Below are positions 20,990-32,349 of a DNA stretch of 64,000 nucleotides, piece after piece (the first letter of the stretch is position 1; each line of letters begins with the position of its first letter). The position numbers and the translations under genes are program-made. Origin of the DNA: Massospora cicadina (taxonomy: Eukaryota > Entomophthoromycota > Entomophthoromycetes > Entomophthorales > Entomophthoraceae); NCBI GenBank assembly GCA_022478985.1, contig JAKSZP010002707.1, positions 1 to 64,000 on the forward strand, written 5' to 3'. A model generated the notes under the pieces. That model searched no databases. It saw only the letters and a list, made by a program, of their open reading frames with translations, and had not been told where the DNA came from.

Positions 20990-22757
20990 TGTCATGGATT
21001 CAGCTAAGTAATGTAAGATTGGGCTTTTAATCTGGGTGTGGGAAACCCAGTGAAAAGTCCCAGTTTGTTAGTGGCATAGCAGTCCTAATGACTTAAAGAA
21101 GGGATTCCCTATGGTTCCTGTAAGTGTAGTAAAAGTTAAGCAACGAAATAAAGGCCCCATAGAAAACCAGATAGCTGCAATGGGGCAACCTTTGGCTTGG
21201 AGAGTCATGGAGGATGACCAATCTTCCTGGTATGCAGTTACTGGACTTTAGTGTCATTCCCAGATTACCCTGATTTTTCTTCATAGATATAATAATCAAT
21301 ATATTTGCTAGAAAAGTTGATTCATGATAACAATTTTAGGATCACAAAAAGAATTAAATCGGTCCAATTTGAATATGGGATGTCCTTTATAATCAATTAT
21401 TTGGAGTGGGTTGAACTGTTGAGCAGAGTTAAGAAAGGTCTCAGTATGGCGGATCAATTTATTTATAAATATTCGAGTAGATTGTCCCAAGGACTGATGA
21501 TCCAGATGATTCATAAAATGAGATTTATGCCTAGGTTGTGAGGATAGGCATTAATCACTTTTAAACGTCATGTCAGAGTTGGCTGGTTAGAAGGTCTCAG
21601 GCTGTCTTGATTGCACTAAATCAATGGTGGGACAGCTTGGCAGCTTGGCAGATTGGCAGATAAGGAGGTCCTTATAAATACAGAGGGTTGTGAAGTTCCT
21701 GATTGGCACGATTGTGATGAATTAGTGATGGGTCATCAGACTAAATCTGGAGGGTCAGGATGACCTTATTCTTATGGAAGATTGAAGAAACAGTTTGGGT
21801 ATGTAGCTTCTAATGACTTCCGCTACTTTGCAGAAAGCCACTAAATCAATGGATCAATTTTCCCACTTGAGTGTCATTGGGCCAAAATTCTGATGGCGGC
21901 GTGCTTGGTGTGATATAAGAGAAAATGTTTGGTAAGTAGAAAACTGGAGGAGTCCTCAGGAAAAGCTGGTAGACTTTGAATTCATTAGTATAACTTAAAC
22001 AAAAGAATGAACTGACAACTGACCCATAAGGGGTGGTTGTCTTTTATATTTAATGGCTGGGGGAGAGATTTTGGGAGGACTTTTAATAGGTCTGGATGTA
22101 GTGCCCTTTTCGCTGGTCCCCTTGGTCAGGGTCAAAAAGAACATCCTGGGTTTAAGAGGGTTAATGAGTTAACTTACATATGAGTCATAGAAGCACTGAC
22201 AACAGAACTTCCAGATCCATGGTGGAGGTGCTTTGATCAATCCAAACTTAAGCGAATTTTCTCAGATCATGCGTTTAGTAAAGATGCATTTTGAATAAGA
22301 CAAATTGATAGCCAGTTTAGATTAAAAAATTTGGTGGTTTATTCTCAATACAGATCAGTGATCTGTAAGCTGAAATCTCATATTTTGTGACCCAAACCTG
22401 GATTTATGACTTGGTAAGACTTTTCCGAGTTTCAATGATGATTATTACCATTCCTGAGGGGGTGAGGGTTGACAGAGTGGTGGAAGATGAGTCTGGGGGT
22501 CCTGCTGGTGGCCCCTGGCCTAAAAATCGCCCAACAGACATTTTATACTTTCCATGAGGGAAGAAGCTGTAAAGGGGGGTCCTTTGGGGGCCACAGCAGT
22601 GACCAACCGCTCGAAACCACATTGGCCAAGTCGCCCAACTGAACCAAAGGCTCCACGGGTGCCTTTGGTCCCCTCTTGCATCTGTAATGTTACTTTCCAC
22701 GGTCTAACCTAAGAGATTGGTTTTCTTAGAAATGCATCATACTCTCCTTTTTGAACA
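20990..22757 (+). repeat. D-family long LTR, copy 1 (about 1.77 kb)
   Basis: Starts TGTCATGGATTC and ends TTGAACA. It aligns by eye along its length with copy 2 (37369-47038 once nested elements are removed, about 1.78 kb) and with both ends of copy 3 (35456-37360). Homology with copy 2 ends at the same place, which defines the terminus. No matching 5-bp flanks (ccttg, gtaaa). The plus orientation is inferred from copy 2, which precedes plus-strand chromovirus remains. No coding content is supported. Confidence 0.7.
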
Positions 22758-23354
22758 GTAAATATTATTCTTTTTGGTACATGTACCAGGACGTAGTTTT
22801 TGTGACTGGCGGGGAGTTTGATGGCCACACTAGCAGAAATTTTCTTAATTAGATAGGGAACCTCTGTATTGGACAACGCCTTCTAATGGTTGCTCTGAAA
22901 GGTTTGTTAACTGGGCTAAAGACTTAGCCCCCAAACAGGCTAAAGCACAGAAAACAAAACTGTGTCCGTAGGCTATGTAGGCATCTTAGGAGTTACAGCA
23001 CTATCAAAGAGATTCATACACTGAGTATAAACAGCTGGGTTTCGCCCTAAGTAATGGCAGCACATAAGCACTAACTGTTTTTGCTCTGGGGTGTCCTTCC
23101 TAAGTTTACATGGCACCTGATTTCCAATTTTTTAATAAAATGATTTTCAAAATCTTAAATAAATTATTTCAATTTATTAATCTTTATTATGGAATTATAA
23201 AAGATGAAGTTGCTATAAGCATTTTGCTTGCTAGTTTATATACTTTAAGGAAGGGGAGCTGGGAATTGCACTTGGGAAGTTCTCTCAGAGTCTGCAGACA
23301 GCTTGGCAGTTGGGGCAAGTACCAAGAATTAATAACCTCAAATTTATGTCTAGA
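22758..23354. other. Unassigned sequence between D copy 1 and element B
   Basis: No recognised motif. A plus-strand frame at 23110-23373 (87 codons) starts with AT-rich, hydrophobic text and runs into element B, so I do not call it a gene. This is the left half of the site into which B inserted; the right half resumes at 30717. Confidence 0.5.
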
Positions 23355-23359
23355 CCTGT

Positions 23360-23839
23360 TGTCAGGAAGTTGATATGACTGGATGATATGCTACCTATAC
23401 TGGCAGATCGGAGGGGGAATTGAGATGAGTCTCAAGGTTTATGGAAAAGGGTATACAAATTATAATCGATCAAAATGATGGCCATCTGGCAAATCGAGGG
23501 GAATTATGCCAAGATTTGATATGAATGAGAGTATTTAAGAAAATGGAAGACAAATAGAAGACTACCAAGCCAAGTATGCATCCAGCTTGGGGAACTGAGA
23601 TATAAAGAATCACATGGAGGATTGTAGGGTAGGTCTTTTCTTGGTGATTAAGTGATTGCAGATAAGTCTGCAATTTATATTAAATAAAGGACAAAATAAG
23701 GGGCGATAGCTCCATATATAGTTTATCAAGTTTTATTAGGAAGTCGGCGATCTTCGTATCATCTGATTTGGTTGCTCAGTGGCTAGTACCCTGTGCAAAC
23801 TGACTCGGCGGAAAAAAGTCTATACGCCAAGAATTAACA
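23360..23839 (+). repeat. Element B 5' LTR
   Basis: 480 bp, over nine in ten identical by eye to 30234-30711, differences mostly transitions. Ends TGTCAGGAAG and GAATTAACA are intact. Confidence 0.93.
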
Positions 23840-23840
23840 G

Positions 23841-23857
23841 TGGTGCTCACTACAGGG
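23841..23857 (+). promoter_or_regulatory. Primer-binding site of element B
   Basis: TGGTGCTCACTACAGGG, one base after the LTR end. This is the cleanest copy of the shared site and predicts a tRNA primer ending GAGCACCA. Confidence 0.85.
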
Positions 23858-23939
23858 GGCCACTGGTCAACTGTAGTTTTCCAACGATAGGATATGATGA
23901 TGAGCCCACATTTGTTCTGACATAATTTTTATCAGATTC

Positions 23940-26330
23940 CATGCGCGGTATGCTGAAGAATCATTTGAGGCACCTAACAATGAACTGACATTATTTACTG
24001 TGATCAAATCAGGGGATGATGAAGTTATGATCAATCTGCAATTAGAAAACTACCCTGAGCTGATGGCCGACCAACAAGGATGCTCCAAGAATGTAACCCC
24101 TCAGCAGCTGTGGGATATTATGGAGTGGCTGTTGTGCGAATATTGATTATATGAAGATGAGGCGGGGAAGTATGCTATGAGTTTGTTTTATAACCAACAA
24201 GACCAAGAGAATCGCTACGCCCTGTGCATGTCTTATTTGGATGTGACTACAATGGGGTTGGTTCACCACCTTGGTACCCACGGAATCGAGGAATATCAAG
24301 TTGCCTATGTGCAACCATCAATTTTCCAGCTACTGCATGTGCTGCCAGCCACAATATAGAAATTGGAGATGTATTATGGTTTGCTTGAGCACAGCAAAAT
24401 ACTCACCTCCTGCTTGACTGCCTCAATTGTTTGTTTATGGAGTACAAGGGACGCTGAGACAGATGTACCATCGCATTGGGGATGTCCACCATCAATTGGA
24501 CATTTTGGTACCACAGTTAGATTTATAATTACCTCAAGTAATAAGAGAACTGCTGGATCAGCATGACCTATTGACAGAGTGAGTTCAGGATGTAACAACA
24601 TTGGGGAATGATACCGAGCACTTTATGATGGAGCTAGCCAAATGGGCAGAAGCTCTTGAAGACATGATTGCCCAGCTAAAATAAAAATTGACACTGATGG
24701 AACAGCAAGTGGCGGACCAAGTCAGCTCTTTATCAGATGAATTAACCCAGCTTTGTATCGAATGGAGTAAACAGCAAATGACAGATAACACGCTTATCCT
24801 TTGGTCAACATCTCCCAAATATCTCCAGCTTATTCATTGGGTTACACAACTGGAAGTTGTTACTCAGGCTGAGCGCTGACGAGCCTTCCCCCTTCTGATT
24901 CGTGAGACAAGAGAGTATGCGGACATGCAAGGGCGCCTTGATACCCTTCAACAGGACAATAGAAATTGGTACAGGAACAAGCCTCCCTCTTGAACCAAAT
25001 AAACGACGCCAATCAACAATCAGATAATGCTAGCTGGCAGCACACCCACATGCAAAATGTGCTTGAAGATGTCCTCTCATGATTACAAGCCGTGGAGAAG
25101 AAACTGAACGTTGAGAGGGAATCCCACTGGGAGTTGCAACATCAGTATGAAACGCTGCAACAGGAATTCCAGGATGGATGGTGTAGATGCTATTCAGTTA
25201 AAGCGGAGCAGTTGATCAACAAACATTTCATGGGGCATGCCAGAGCCTGAGGAAGTGGGGAAGTTAGTGGCGATTTGGGGGAAGAATGCTATGGATCAGC
25301 AAATGAATATCCCTTGGGCGTTACAATGGACCCCCGTGCGACACCACTTCTTCCAATTCCTTTTTTAAAGATTTGAGTTCATCTGGATGGCTGTATGATA
25401 ACGCACAAAGGGATGGTTCCTTTAGTCACCCTAAAATCAATTCGCCTGCTCCTTGTGGCATGAACCTGGAGCAAGGCGAAGTCATTTGAATCGAAAAATT
25501 ACCTCCTTTTGGTCATGAAGGGAATCTACATGGTTACTTTAAGCGTTTTAAATTTGCTGTGGAAAGGCTACTGATTGATGAAAAGCAAAACTGTTGCTGT
25601 CCGCTCTAGATGTGGAAAGCGCTGATCAAGTTACCTGCTTTCTTCAAAATAGCTCAGTATCCTATGAAGAAGTTAAAACGATTGTTCTCCGGCTGTTTGA
25701 GGGAGCTACCAAGATGGACCAATGGAAAGCCGACTTTATGACTATACAGTTTAACCAAAATGAGACCATGTTAGAATTCGCTAAGTGTTTTTTGGCGTAA
25801 GCACATGTCATACTTGGAGCTAACATTTTATCCGCTGAGGATGTCAGTATAGCAATGATGGCAGCTGTCAAACCACATTGTGGAACTATATAATGCTATG
25901 TCTCACGTGTTGGGCGGATATGCCAGACCTATCCAAATTGTGAACACCTTACATCAACTCTCTGCCACAATCAGCGCCACCAACATAGCCCAAAAAACCT
26001 CTTCTGTAATTGCACTGATCTCTTCAAGATATGGGCTACAGCGACTGAGTTATCAGCCGCTGGAACGTATTCATCCCTCATTCAAGTCAGTGGACCCATT
26101 TCAGCCCATGTACGCTTCGCCAGTTTGTCCACGATCTTGGAACCATACCAGCAACTTCTGAACTGGTCCTTCTGCCATAAGCTATGTATGTGAACCTTTT
26201 ATGAACACTTGCTTCCAGTGCGGGTGAAGAGGGCATTATGCGGGTAATTTCCCTAGCAAACCACAAGTGTATGCAATGCTAACTGAGAAAATTGAGCAGG
26301 GAAAAGCTCAATCGGAGTAGAGACAGGACA
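23940..26330 (+). pseudogene. Element B gag
   Basis: One frame runs from about 23940 to 24566 with two stops (NNELTLFTVIKSGDDEV, later YEDEAGKYAMSLFYNQQD). Coiled-coil-like text follows (24688-25200, rich in Leu/Gln/Glu). The capsid-like part is 25500-25910 (ALDVESADQVTCFLQNSSV, LRLFEGATKMDQWKADFM). The zinc knuckle at 26210-26251 reads CFQCG-stop-RGHYAGNF: C-x2-C-x4-H-x4 is kept, with one in-frame TGA and the last Cys changed to Phe. Confidence 0.82.
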
Positions 26331-26689
26331 CTCTACCTCCTCTAAGTCCAATTCACTTGTCCCTAGCAATTTCCAAATGTCTTTTTGGGTAGAATTCTAA
26401 CCTCAATTGGATGATTTGTTATATCAGCAGCTTCCATTGGATACCCCTGCTTCCACTTCTGAGATTAAGAGTTCACCCCAGATCCCCAAGTTCCACCAGG
26501 GTGTGCAGAAGCCATATGCATGGCAGATCCTGGAACTGACTGGCACCAGCAGCGCAGATCGCCTTGACGGACGTCTTCTCTTTAATAGGGGCCAATGTAG
26601 CCATTCTGGTGGAGAAAATCGTTTAGTGAATATCCCCAGGTCCTTAAGGGAATTTCCTCCTTTTTGAGTAACACAAAGCCCTTGGATGT

Positions 26690-27110
26690 ACATGTAATAA
26701 ACGCGATGGTTCTTCTTACTCAGAATGTACTTACTGCAACATTTTTATTTAAAACACAAAATCCGTGCTATCATAAACATGGGAGCCCCTGTGAACTTAG
26801 TCTCTATTCAGTTGGTGGCTTAACTTCTGTTGAAACTGGATGTGGATCATCAAGTGGTATATGGGACCCTGGGAACGCATAGCACTATGTCTGAAGGAGC
26901 ATATAGTGCGTTGCCTTTATGATTTGGGTCAGTTTAGGCGTCCGCTCCAGCAGTGGTTTTGCCAAATAACAACCATGACATGTTAATTGGTGCAGCATTT
27001 ATGAGGAAATTTGGTGTTGTGATAAATATGGCGGAGGAAACTCTTACTATTTTAGGCCAACAGTTCCCCGTATATTTACCTCTTGTGGAATCCCAATGGA
27101 TCTGTTACAC
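26690..27110 (+). pseudogene. Element B retropepsin
   Basis: Reads IRAIINMGAPVNLVSIQLVA, where A, C and E have xI(V/I)DxGxPxN(I/L)VS. The catalytic Asp is Asn (26770-26800). It continues with VVYGTLGTHSTMSEGAYSAL and, after a stop, HDMLIGAAFMRKFGVV and EETLTILGQ. Domain order and wording follow the proteases of A and E. Confidence 0.82.
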
Positions 27111-27149
27111 TATAGTCAAATCAATCTAGCTTACAGCGACAGAGTGATT

Positions 27150-27608
27150 CCTGTTTGTTATCAATGACTGAGATGGCAGACTAGGACCCTCCCCAACCAT
27201 ATATATGAGTACAAAGGGATCCTGCTTTGGGCAGTGAGCGCTTTGAGCCTACCGTCTGGACACCAGTGCATAGTAGGGGCTGGGCTTGAAATTGATGTCC
27301 CTAAAGGGCTTTATGGAGAAATTGTGGCACCTCACCAGCACTCGTGGCTTGAAACACATGTGGCTTCAGGGGTTACTGGTACCTGGGAATGGAGAGGTGA
27401 AAATGCTGCTAGCAAACTTACAGAAGAAGACAATAACCATCTGGAGGCACCAAGTGTGGCCTACATACACTTAGTTCCTATAGAGGAAGTTCGCCATATT
27501 CATGATTTTGGCTCATGGGAGGATCTTGGACTACCGGAAAGCTCATCATTTGGTATATTGACCATGGTTCAAAAGGAAGCGCTTACAGGATTATTGGTGG
27601 AACATTAA
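27150..27608 (+). pseudogene. Element B dUTPase-like domain
   Basis: The open frame 27234-27608 (124 codons) begins ALSLPSGHQCIVGAGLEIDV, then PKGLYGEIVAPHQHSW, SGVTGTWEWRGENAAS, SVAYIHLVPIEEV and HDFGSWEDLG. Compared with trimeric dUTPases this keeps P-G...V..G(L)xIxxPxG, YGxI, the GVxxxxxRGE strand, the IAQLxxxP-like strand and an FGS motif 5. The motif-3 Asp is missing. It is uninterrupted for the whole domain although its neighbours are broken. Place: between protease and RT. Retroviral dUTPases lower uracil in cDNA (family knowledge). Confidence 0.82.
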
Positions 27609-27689
27609 GATAAGGCTATGGCGTTATTTAAAAATTATCAGGATATTTTTGCACATGACAATCATGATTTGATGTGCGCTCAAGGGGTG

Positions 27690-28580
27690 GTACATCAGAT
27701 AAATATGGGGGATCACCCTCCCATTTGATCGTGACCTATTAGATGTTCAAAAGCGGTGGAAGAGGTTGTCTCCAACAAGGTGTATAAACTTATCGTGCAA
27801 GGAATGCTAGAGCCATCAAACAATTCATGGGCATCACCTGTGCTCATTGTAAAGAAAAAGGATGGCTTCAATCGAGTGGTTATTGAAAATCATAAACTCA
27901 ATAACATACTGAAGAAGGATTCTTACCCTCTTCCATGGATTGACAATGCATTAGACCAATTGAGTAAGGCGAATTATTTCTCCACAATGGATCTGATCTT
28001 GGGGTAATGGCAGATCAAATTGCCATTAGCAGAATGGGAGAAATGTGCAATCATCACTTTGAGAGGGTTGTTCCAGCTAACTCACATGCCACAAGGGTTG
28101 TGCAACGCCCCGGCTACGTTCCAGCGTGCCATGGATATGGTTTTAGGTGTTTTAAAGCTGTCCTGCATCCTAGTTTACCTTGACGACATCAATGTGTTCT
28201 TGCAGACGTTTACAGAGCACCTTGCCCACTTGGAACAATTGTTTCAGCACCTTGCTGCCGCTAATTTCAAAAATTAAGCCTCAGAAGTGCCATTTCTTTA
28301 AAGAACAATTGGAATACCTCAGGTTCATAATGGATTCAAACAGGCTTAAACTGCAGCCGGCTAAAGTGGAAGTGATAAGCAAGATGACTCACCCAGGTAA
28401 TAAGTGGGACATTCAGGTGTTTCTGGGGATAGTCAGGTATTACTGACAGTTCATTCCCAATTTCAGTTGCATTGGTGCCCCACTTTTTGAGTTGTTAAAG
28501 AAAAACGCTTCCTTCAATTGGATGGAACGATGCCAGCACTCTTTTGATGTGTTGTGAACCGCGTTAGCAAGCGCACCCAT
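27690..28580 (+). pseudogene. Element B reverse transcriptase
   Basis: Frame 27756-28007 holds [20 protein letters not shown] (fingers) and FSTMDLILG-stop-WQI (motif A, with TAA where Tyr is usual). Frame 28020-28277 holds MPQGLCNAPATFQRAMDMVL (motif B) and VYLDDINVF (motif C, YLDD at 28176-28187). After a frameshift at about 28270, 28180-28446 carries KPQKCHFFKEQLEYLRF and VFLGIVRYY. Nearly the same protein as RT of A. Confidence 0.93.
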
Positions 28581-28589
28581 TTTTCAATT

Positions 28590-29000
28590 TCCCAACTTTG
28601 ACAAACAGTTCATAGTATAAAAAGATGCATCCCTCGCTGCTATAGGGGCAGTATTATCCCAGAAGGATGATGACGGCGTGGAGCATCCTGTCTCATTCTA
28701 TAGTCAAAGCTTGAACTATCACAAACGAAACTACATCATGACTGAGCAGGAGTGTTTAGCGGTGATCTACGCTTTCAAACAGTTTTGAGTATATTTGCAT
28801 GGGGTAAGATTCCAAGTAGTGATGGATCATGCTTCCTTGCGCTGGCTACAGAATCTGCGTGAACCAGAAGGATGGCTTGCACGTTGGGCTTTGAAGCTCC
28901 AAGCATATGATTTCAAGATTTTACATCAGCTGGGAGCAAAACATCAAAACATAGATTGTCTTTCTCGCTTCCAACAATTGCTATCACAGTGGATTTGGCT
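28590..29000 (+). pseudogene. Element B RNase H
   Basis: Reads KDASLAAIGAVLSQKDDDGV, EHPVSFYSQSLNY, TEQECLAVIYAFKQF, a stop, then MDHASLRWLQNL (28795-29007) and HQLGAKHQNIDCLSR. All catalytic positions (Asp, Glu, Asp) can be identified. Two stops interrupt it. Confidence 0.9.
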
Positions 29001-29139
29001 GACATAATGTGCAAGAAGGTGGTGGAGAACAAATACCAGGATGAGCTGCTGCAGGTGATCAGGGTACTAGATGGGCTCAGGAAAGATACTTTTCTATTTG
29101 AGGGGGAACTATACAAGCGGATCAAAGATTTAGCACTGA

Positions 29140-30205
29140 GTTTCCCTAAACCTTAGGCTAGACACTCGATTATTATGGATGCTCATTGGGATGTAGGAAA
29201 TGGAGGATTGTGGAAAAAGCTGGAGTTTTTGCGACCCTGATACTACGGGATAGCATGCATTATGACATATTGGAAACGGTTAGTTGTTGCCATCAGTGTC
29301 AAGTGGAAAAGCCTTTACACAATAAAACCACATACCAGCTAGTTAAACCCCTGTTTGCCTGGCACACCGTTTTCATTGATGTAATGGGACCTCTGCCAAC
29401 TAGCGCCAATTGATCTAAGTATATAATCATTGCCATTGATCATTTGACCTGATGGATGGAGGCCAGGGCTATTAGCGACTTGGGCGCAGTCACCACTGCC
29501 AAGTTTATTATGGAGTGTGTTATACAGTGACATGGCTGCCCACAGTTCATTCTGATGGATAATGGAACAAACTTCACTTCACATATCCTGCCAAAGTTGA
29601 ATGAGTTGATGGTAAACCGCGGCATTTTGACCACCCCTTATCATCTGGAATCAAATGGGATGGTGGAGTGGGTCAACGGAACCCTAGTGAACATACTCCG
29701 CAAATTGGTAAAGGATCAACCCTCAGAATGGAGTGCCCTTCTACCTACTGCAGCGTCCATTTATAATATCAGCTATCATTTGTCCACTGGTAAGAGCCCA
29801 TTCAACTGCTGTATAATTGACATCCAGCTCTGCCTGCCTTGCTTTATTTGTGTGTAGAGGACATTGGTGGTGTGGATCCCAGCAATATTTGAAGACTCTT
29901 ACAGATACATTGATTAAGCTGCAAATGGAAGCCTACTCCACCAGTTTGGCCAAGAAAATTCGCGATCAGGCAGCTGATCAGAAGAGATGGAGCAGAATCC
30001 CACTGTTCGCTGTGGGGGACCATGTTTTATTCCGCGACCAGCATGGATTTGGGCAGAAAAACAAGCTTTCCAACATTTGTGCCAGATTGTTTGAGATAAT
30101 TGAGAAGACTTTCATGGATGTCTACACTATCAAGGAACCCGTGGGGGGTCAGATTATCAACTGAGTTCACATGAAGTTCCTCCAATCATATAGACAGTAA
30201 GAGCA
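29140..30205 (+). pseudogene. Element B integrase
   Basis: The zinc domain is read across frames (SMHYDILETVSCCHQCQ). The core has FIDVMGPLPTS (first Asp), ILMDNGTNFT (second Asp) and NGMVEWVNGTL (Glu), with 35 residues between the last two, so D,D35E is intact at codon level. The GPY/F-like end is at 30060-30180 (ARLFEIIEKTFMDVYTIKEP, then VHMKFLQ). In-frame stops lie at 29410, about 29449 and 29528. Confidence 0.9.
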
Positions 30206-30217
30206 TATCATCCAGTC

Positions 30218-30233
30218 AAAGGGAGGGGGGTAA
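30218..30233 (+). promoter_or_regulatory. Element B polypurine tract
   Basis: AAAGGGAGGGGGGTAA lies immediately before the 3' LTR start TGTCAGG at 30234, about 40 bp after the end of pol. Confidence 0.85.
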
Positions 30234-30711
30234 TGTCAGGAAGTTGATATGACTGGATGATATGCTACCCATACTGGCGGATTGGAGGGGGAATCAAGAT
30301 GAGTCTCAAGATTTATGGAAAAGGGTATACAAATTATAATTGATCAAGATGACGGCCATTTGGCAAATCGAGGTGAATTATGCTGAGATTTGATATGAAT
30401 GAAAGTATTTAAAAAAGGGAAGATGAATAGAAGACTACCAAGCTGAGGATGCATCCAGATTGAGGAACTGAGATATAAAGAGGCACATGGAGGATTGAAG
30501 GGCAGGTCTTTTCCCAGTGATTAAGTGATTGCAGATGAGTCTGCAATTTATATTAGAAAAGGACGAAATAATGGGCGATAGCTCCATATATAGTTTATTG
30601 AGTTTTATTAGGAAGTTGGTGATCTTCATATCATCCGATTTGGTTGCTCAGTGGCTAATACCCTGTGCAAAATGACTCAGCGTAAACAAGTCTATACACT
30701 GAGAATTAACA
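30234..30711 (+). repeat. Element B 3' LTR
   Basis: 478 bp, partner of 23360-23839. Followed by the target duplication cccgt. Confidence 0.93.
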
Positions 30712-30899
30712 CCCGTTATAGACCGTTTGACAGGAATCTAGACTTTTAAAAAACTTATAATCAAAAATTTCAAACTTAATCTATTTACTTTAATATATTC
30801 TCAAACGATCAAATATTTCCAAGTTTGGCATAATTTCATTTATGCCTTGCTTTAAATTTGATTTAAAATTTTAGATTGATTTTTAAAGGTTGAGACCCT
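30712..30899. other. AT-rich flank between element B and H
   Basis: Right half of the B insertion site. No coding motif. It may include the 3' untranslated part or LTR start of H, which is read leftward into it, but I cannot fix an LTR edge. Confidence 0.4.
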
Positions 30900-30924
30900 T
30901 TCAACCCGCCTGTTTATCCTTAGT

Positions 30925-31085
30925 ATCCCCCTTAGGGGAATCTAATGCTATGTGGTAGTCAGACATAGTCTTAGCCGTCACAGCCTCTAGATGTGATTCA
31001 TGGAACTCAACCAGTAGCTCCTCACAAGTCCCACATTCCCTTGCGCTTACCCAAATAGTTTATAAGCATGGTTGCTTTTCCGTAC
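30925..31085 (-). pseudogene. H chromodomain relic
   Basis: The minus strand reads NYLGKRKGMWDL, a stop, GATG, a stop and then, one frame off, ESHLEAVTAKTMSDYHIAL. This lines up with YLVKWKGYxxxxATWEPxxHLxxAxxxLxDYH of retrotransposon chromodomains. Two of the aromatic-cage positions are recognisable. Chromodomains guide integration to marked chromatin. Confidence 0.62.
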
Positions 31086-31129
31086 AACAAGGTACTGGAC
31101 AGAAAACCTGATTTCCATGAGGCCAATAT

Positions 31130-32260
31130 CTCCGAAAGTTCTGCTTCTTTAGAGTCCCTTCACAATGATAAGCTTTAGGGTAGTAGGTTGCCCTCAAAGG
31201 AGATAATTAGGAAATATGGAATACATTTTGTAATCCCAATAGGCGGAAGCTTGATGTAGTATGCACCTTTACTCAGATCGTTTACCGCTTAAAAAGCCTT
31301 AAACAGTTACTAGCCAACTTCAGTAAGAGGACTTTCATGTTTAGGTGGCGAGTTAAGCATAATAAGCGAGACTATTGAGATATTATGCCCTGGAAGACGC
31401 TTCCTATCAGCTAGCTTCTTGTAATCTCCAATGGCAATAGACAATTGCTCTTGAACAAGCTTTTTGGGTGTTCCAAATCTGGGTGATGCGTTCTTCCACT
31501 TCAAGAATCACAGAGGTTAAGTGTGGCCCATTATGAAAAGAGGTATTGTACCTCAAATTAAACTCAAATGGGGAACCTCCAGTAGTAGAGTGCAGAACAT
31601 TATTGTAAGCGAATTGCGCAAGAGGAAGGTCCATAGACCAGGTATCCTGAGCGGCTAAGGATTAACAACACAAGTATTTTTCTAGTGAATGATTAACTCT
31701 CACTGTTTGCCCATCTAATTGTGGACAATATGCTAAAAGAACGGCCGGGCTTGATAGTTAGAAGTCCTAATAAATTTTCCCAAAACCAGGCTGCAAATTG
31801 AGAGCCACGATTACTTACAATTACCTTTTGGAGTCAAATATGGAGAACCCTTGAGTAATGAAAAGAGATGCGGTCTCTACTGCTGTTATGGTTGTATGAC
31901 ATGGGATAAACTGCGCAGACTTTTGTGGACATATCTACAATCACAATCACAGCATCATACCCTTTATAAAAAGGAAGTTCCGCGATGAAATCCACATAGA
32001 GAGATGTCCATAGGCCCTCAGCTTGCTACGGTAGATTAAGAAGAGGCCCATTCTCCATGAATGGTCAGATTTGGAATTATTACATGTAACACAGCTTGCT
32101 ACTAAACCAGGAATATCATTGGAATTCCGGCCAATTTATAGGTTTTCTTAACTAGTTCAGCACATTTCTTTGAGCCAGGATGGCAAAATGCAGGTGGGGC
32201 GTGGTGCTTTTAAAAAACCTGTGTGCGCAAGGTAGGTAAGACCCAAACTCTGTCTTGTAG
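31130..32260 (-). pseudogene. H integrase
   Basis: The zinc region is at 32250-32090 (HHAPPAFCHPGSKKCAEL). The core holds YVDFIAELPFYKGYDAVIVI (first Asp), VSNRGSQFAAWFWENLLG (second Asp now Asn), CPQLDGQTVRVNHSLEKYL (Glu now Val) and LPLAQFAYNN in frame 31634-31407. Two of three catalytic residues are therefore lost. The C-terminal module is decayed (31504-31310). Confidence 0.85.
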
Positions 32261-32349
32261 GAAGTCTATCCCATCCCTAAGGCATTTAGGGGCTTTTGAG
32301 ATGCCTAGTCTCATGGTCCTCAACTCAACTCTATTCTGTCAACAACATA

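Larger units (their letters stand above)
23360..30711 (+). mobile_element. Element B: complete dead dUTPase-type Ty3/gypsy retrotransposon (7.35 kb)
   Basis: LTRs of 480 bp (23360-23839) and 478 bp (30234-30711), TGTCAGG...TTAACA, with a 5-bp target duplication cctgt/cccgt (23355-23359, 30712-30716; one C/T difference). Primer-binding site, gag, protease, dUTPase-like domain, RT, RNase H, integrase and polypurine tract follow in order. All frames are broken. It is the most compact and best-preserved example of the lineage here. Confidence 0.95.

Noticed and set aside
22404..22700. 98-codon minus frame
   Set aside because: Lies within a D LTR that is repeated elsewhere with broken frames; no motif.
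23110..23373. 87-codon plus frame beginning MAPDFQFF
   Set aside because: It crosses the left edge of element B, so its end is not original; AT-rich hydrophobic text without motif.
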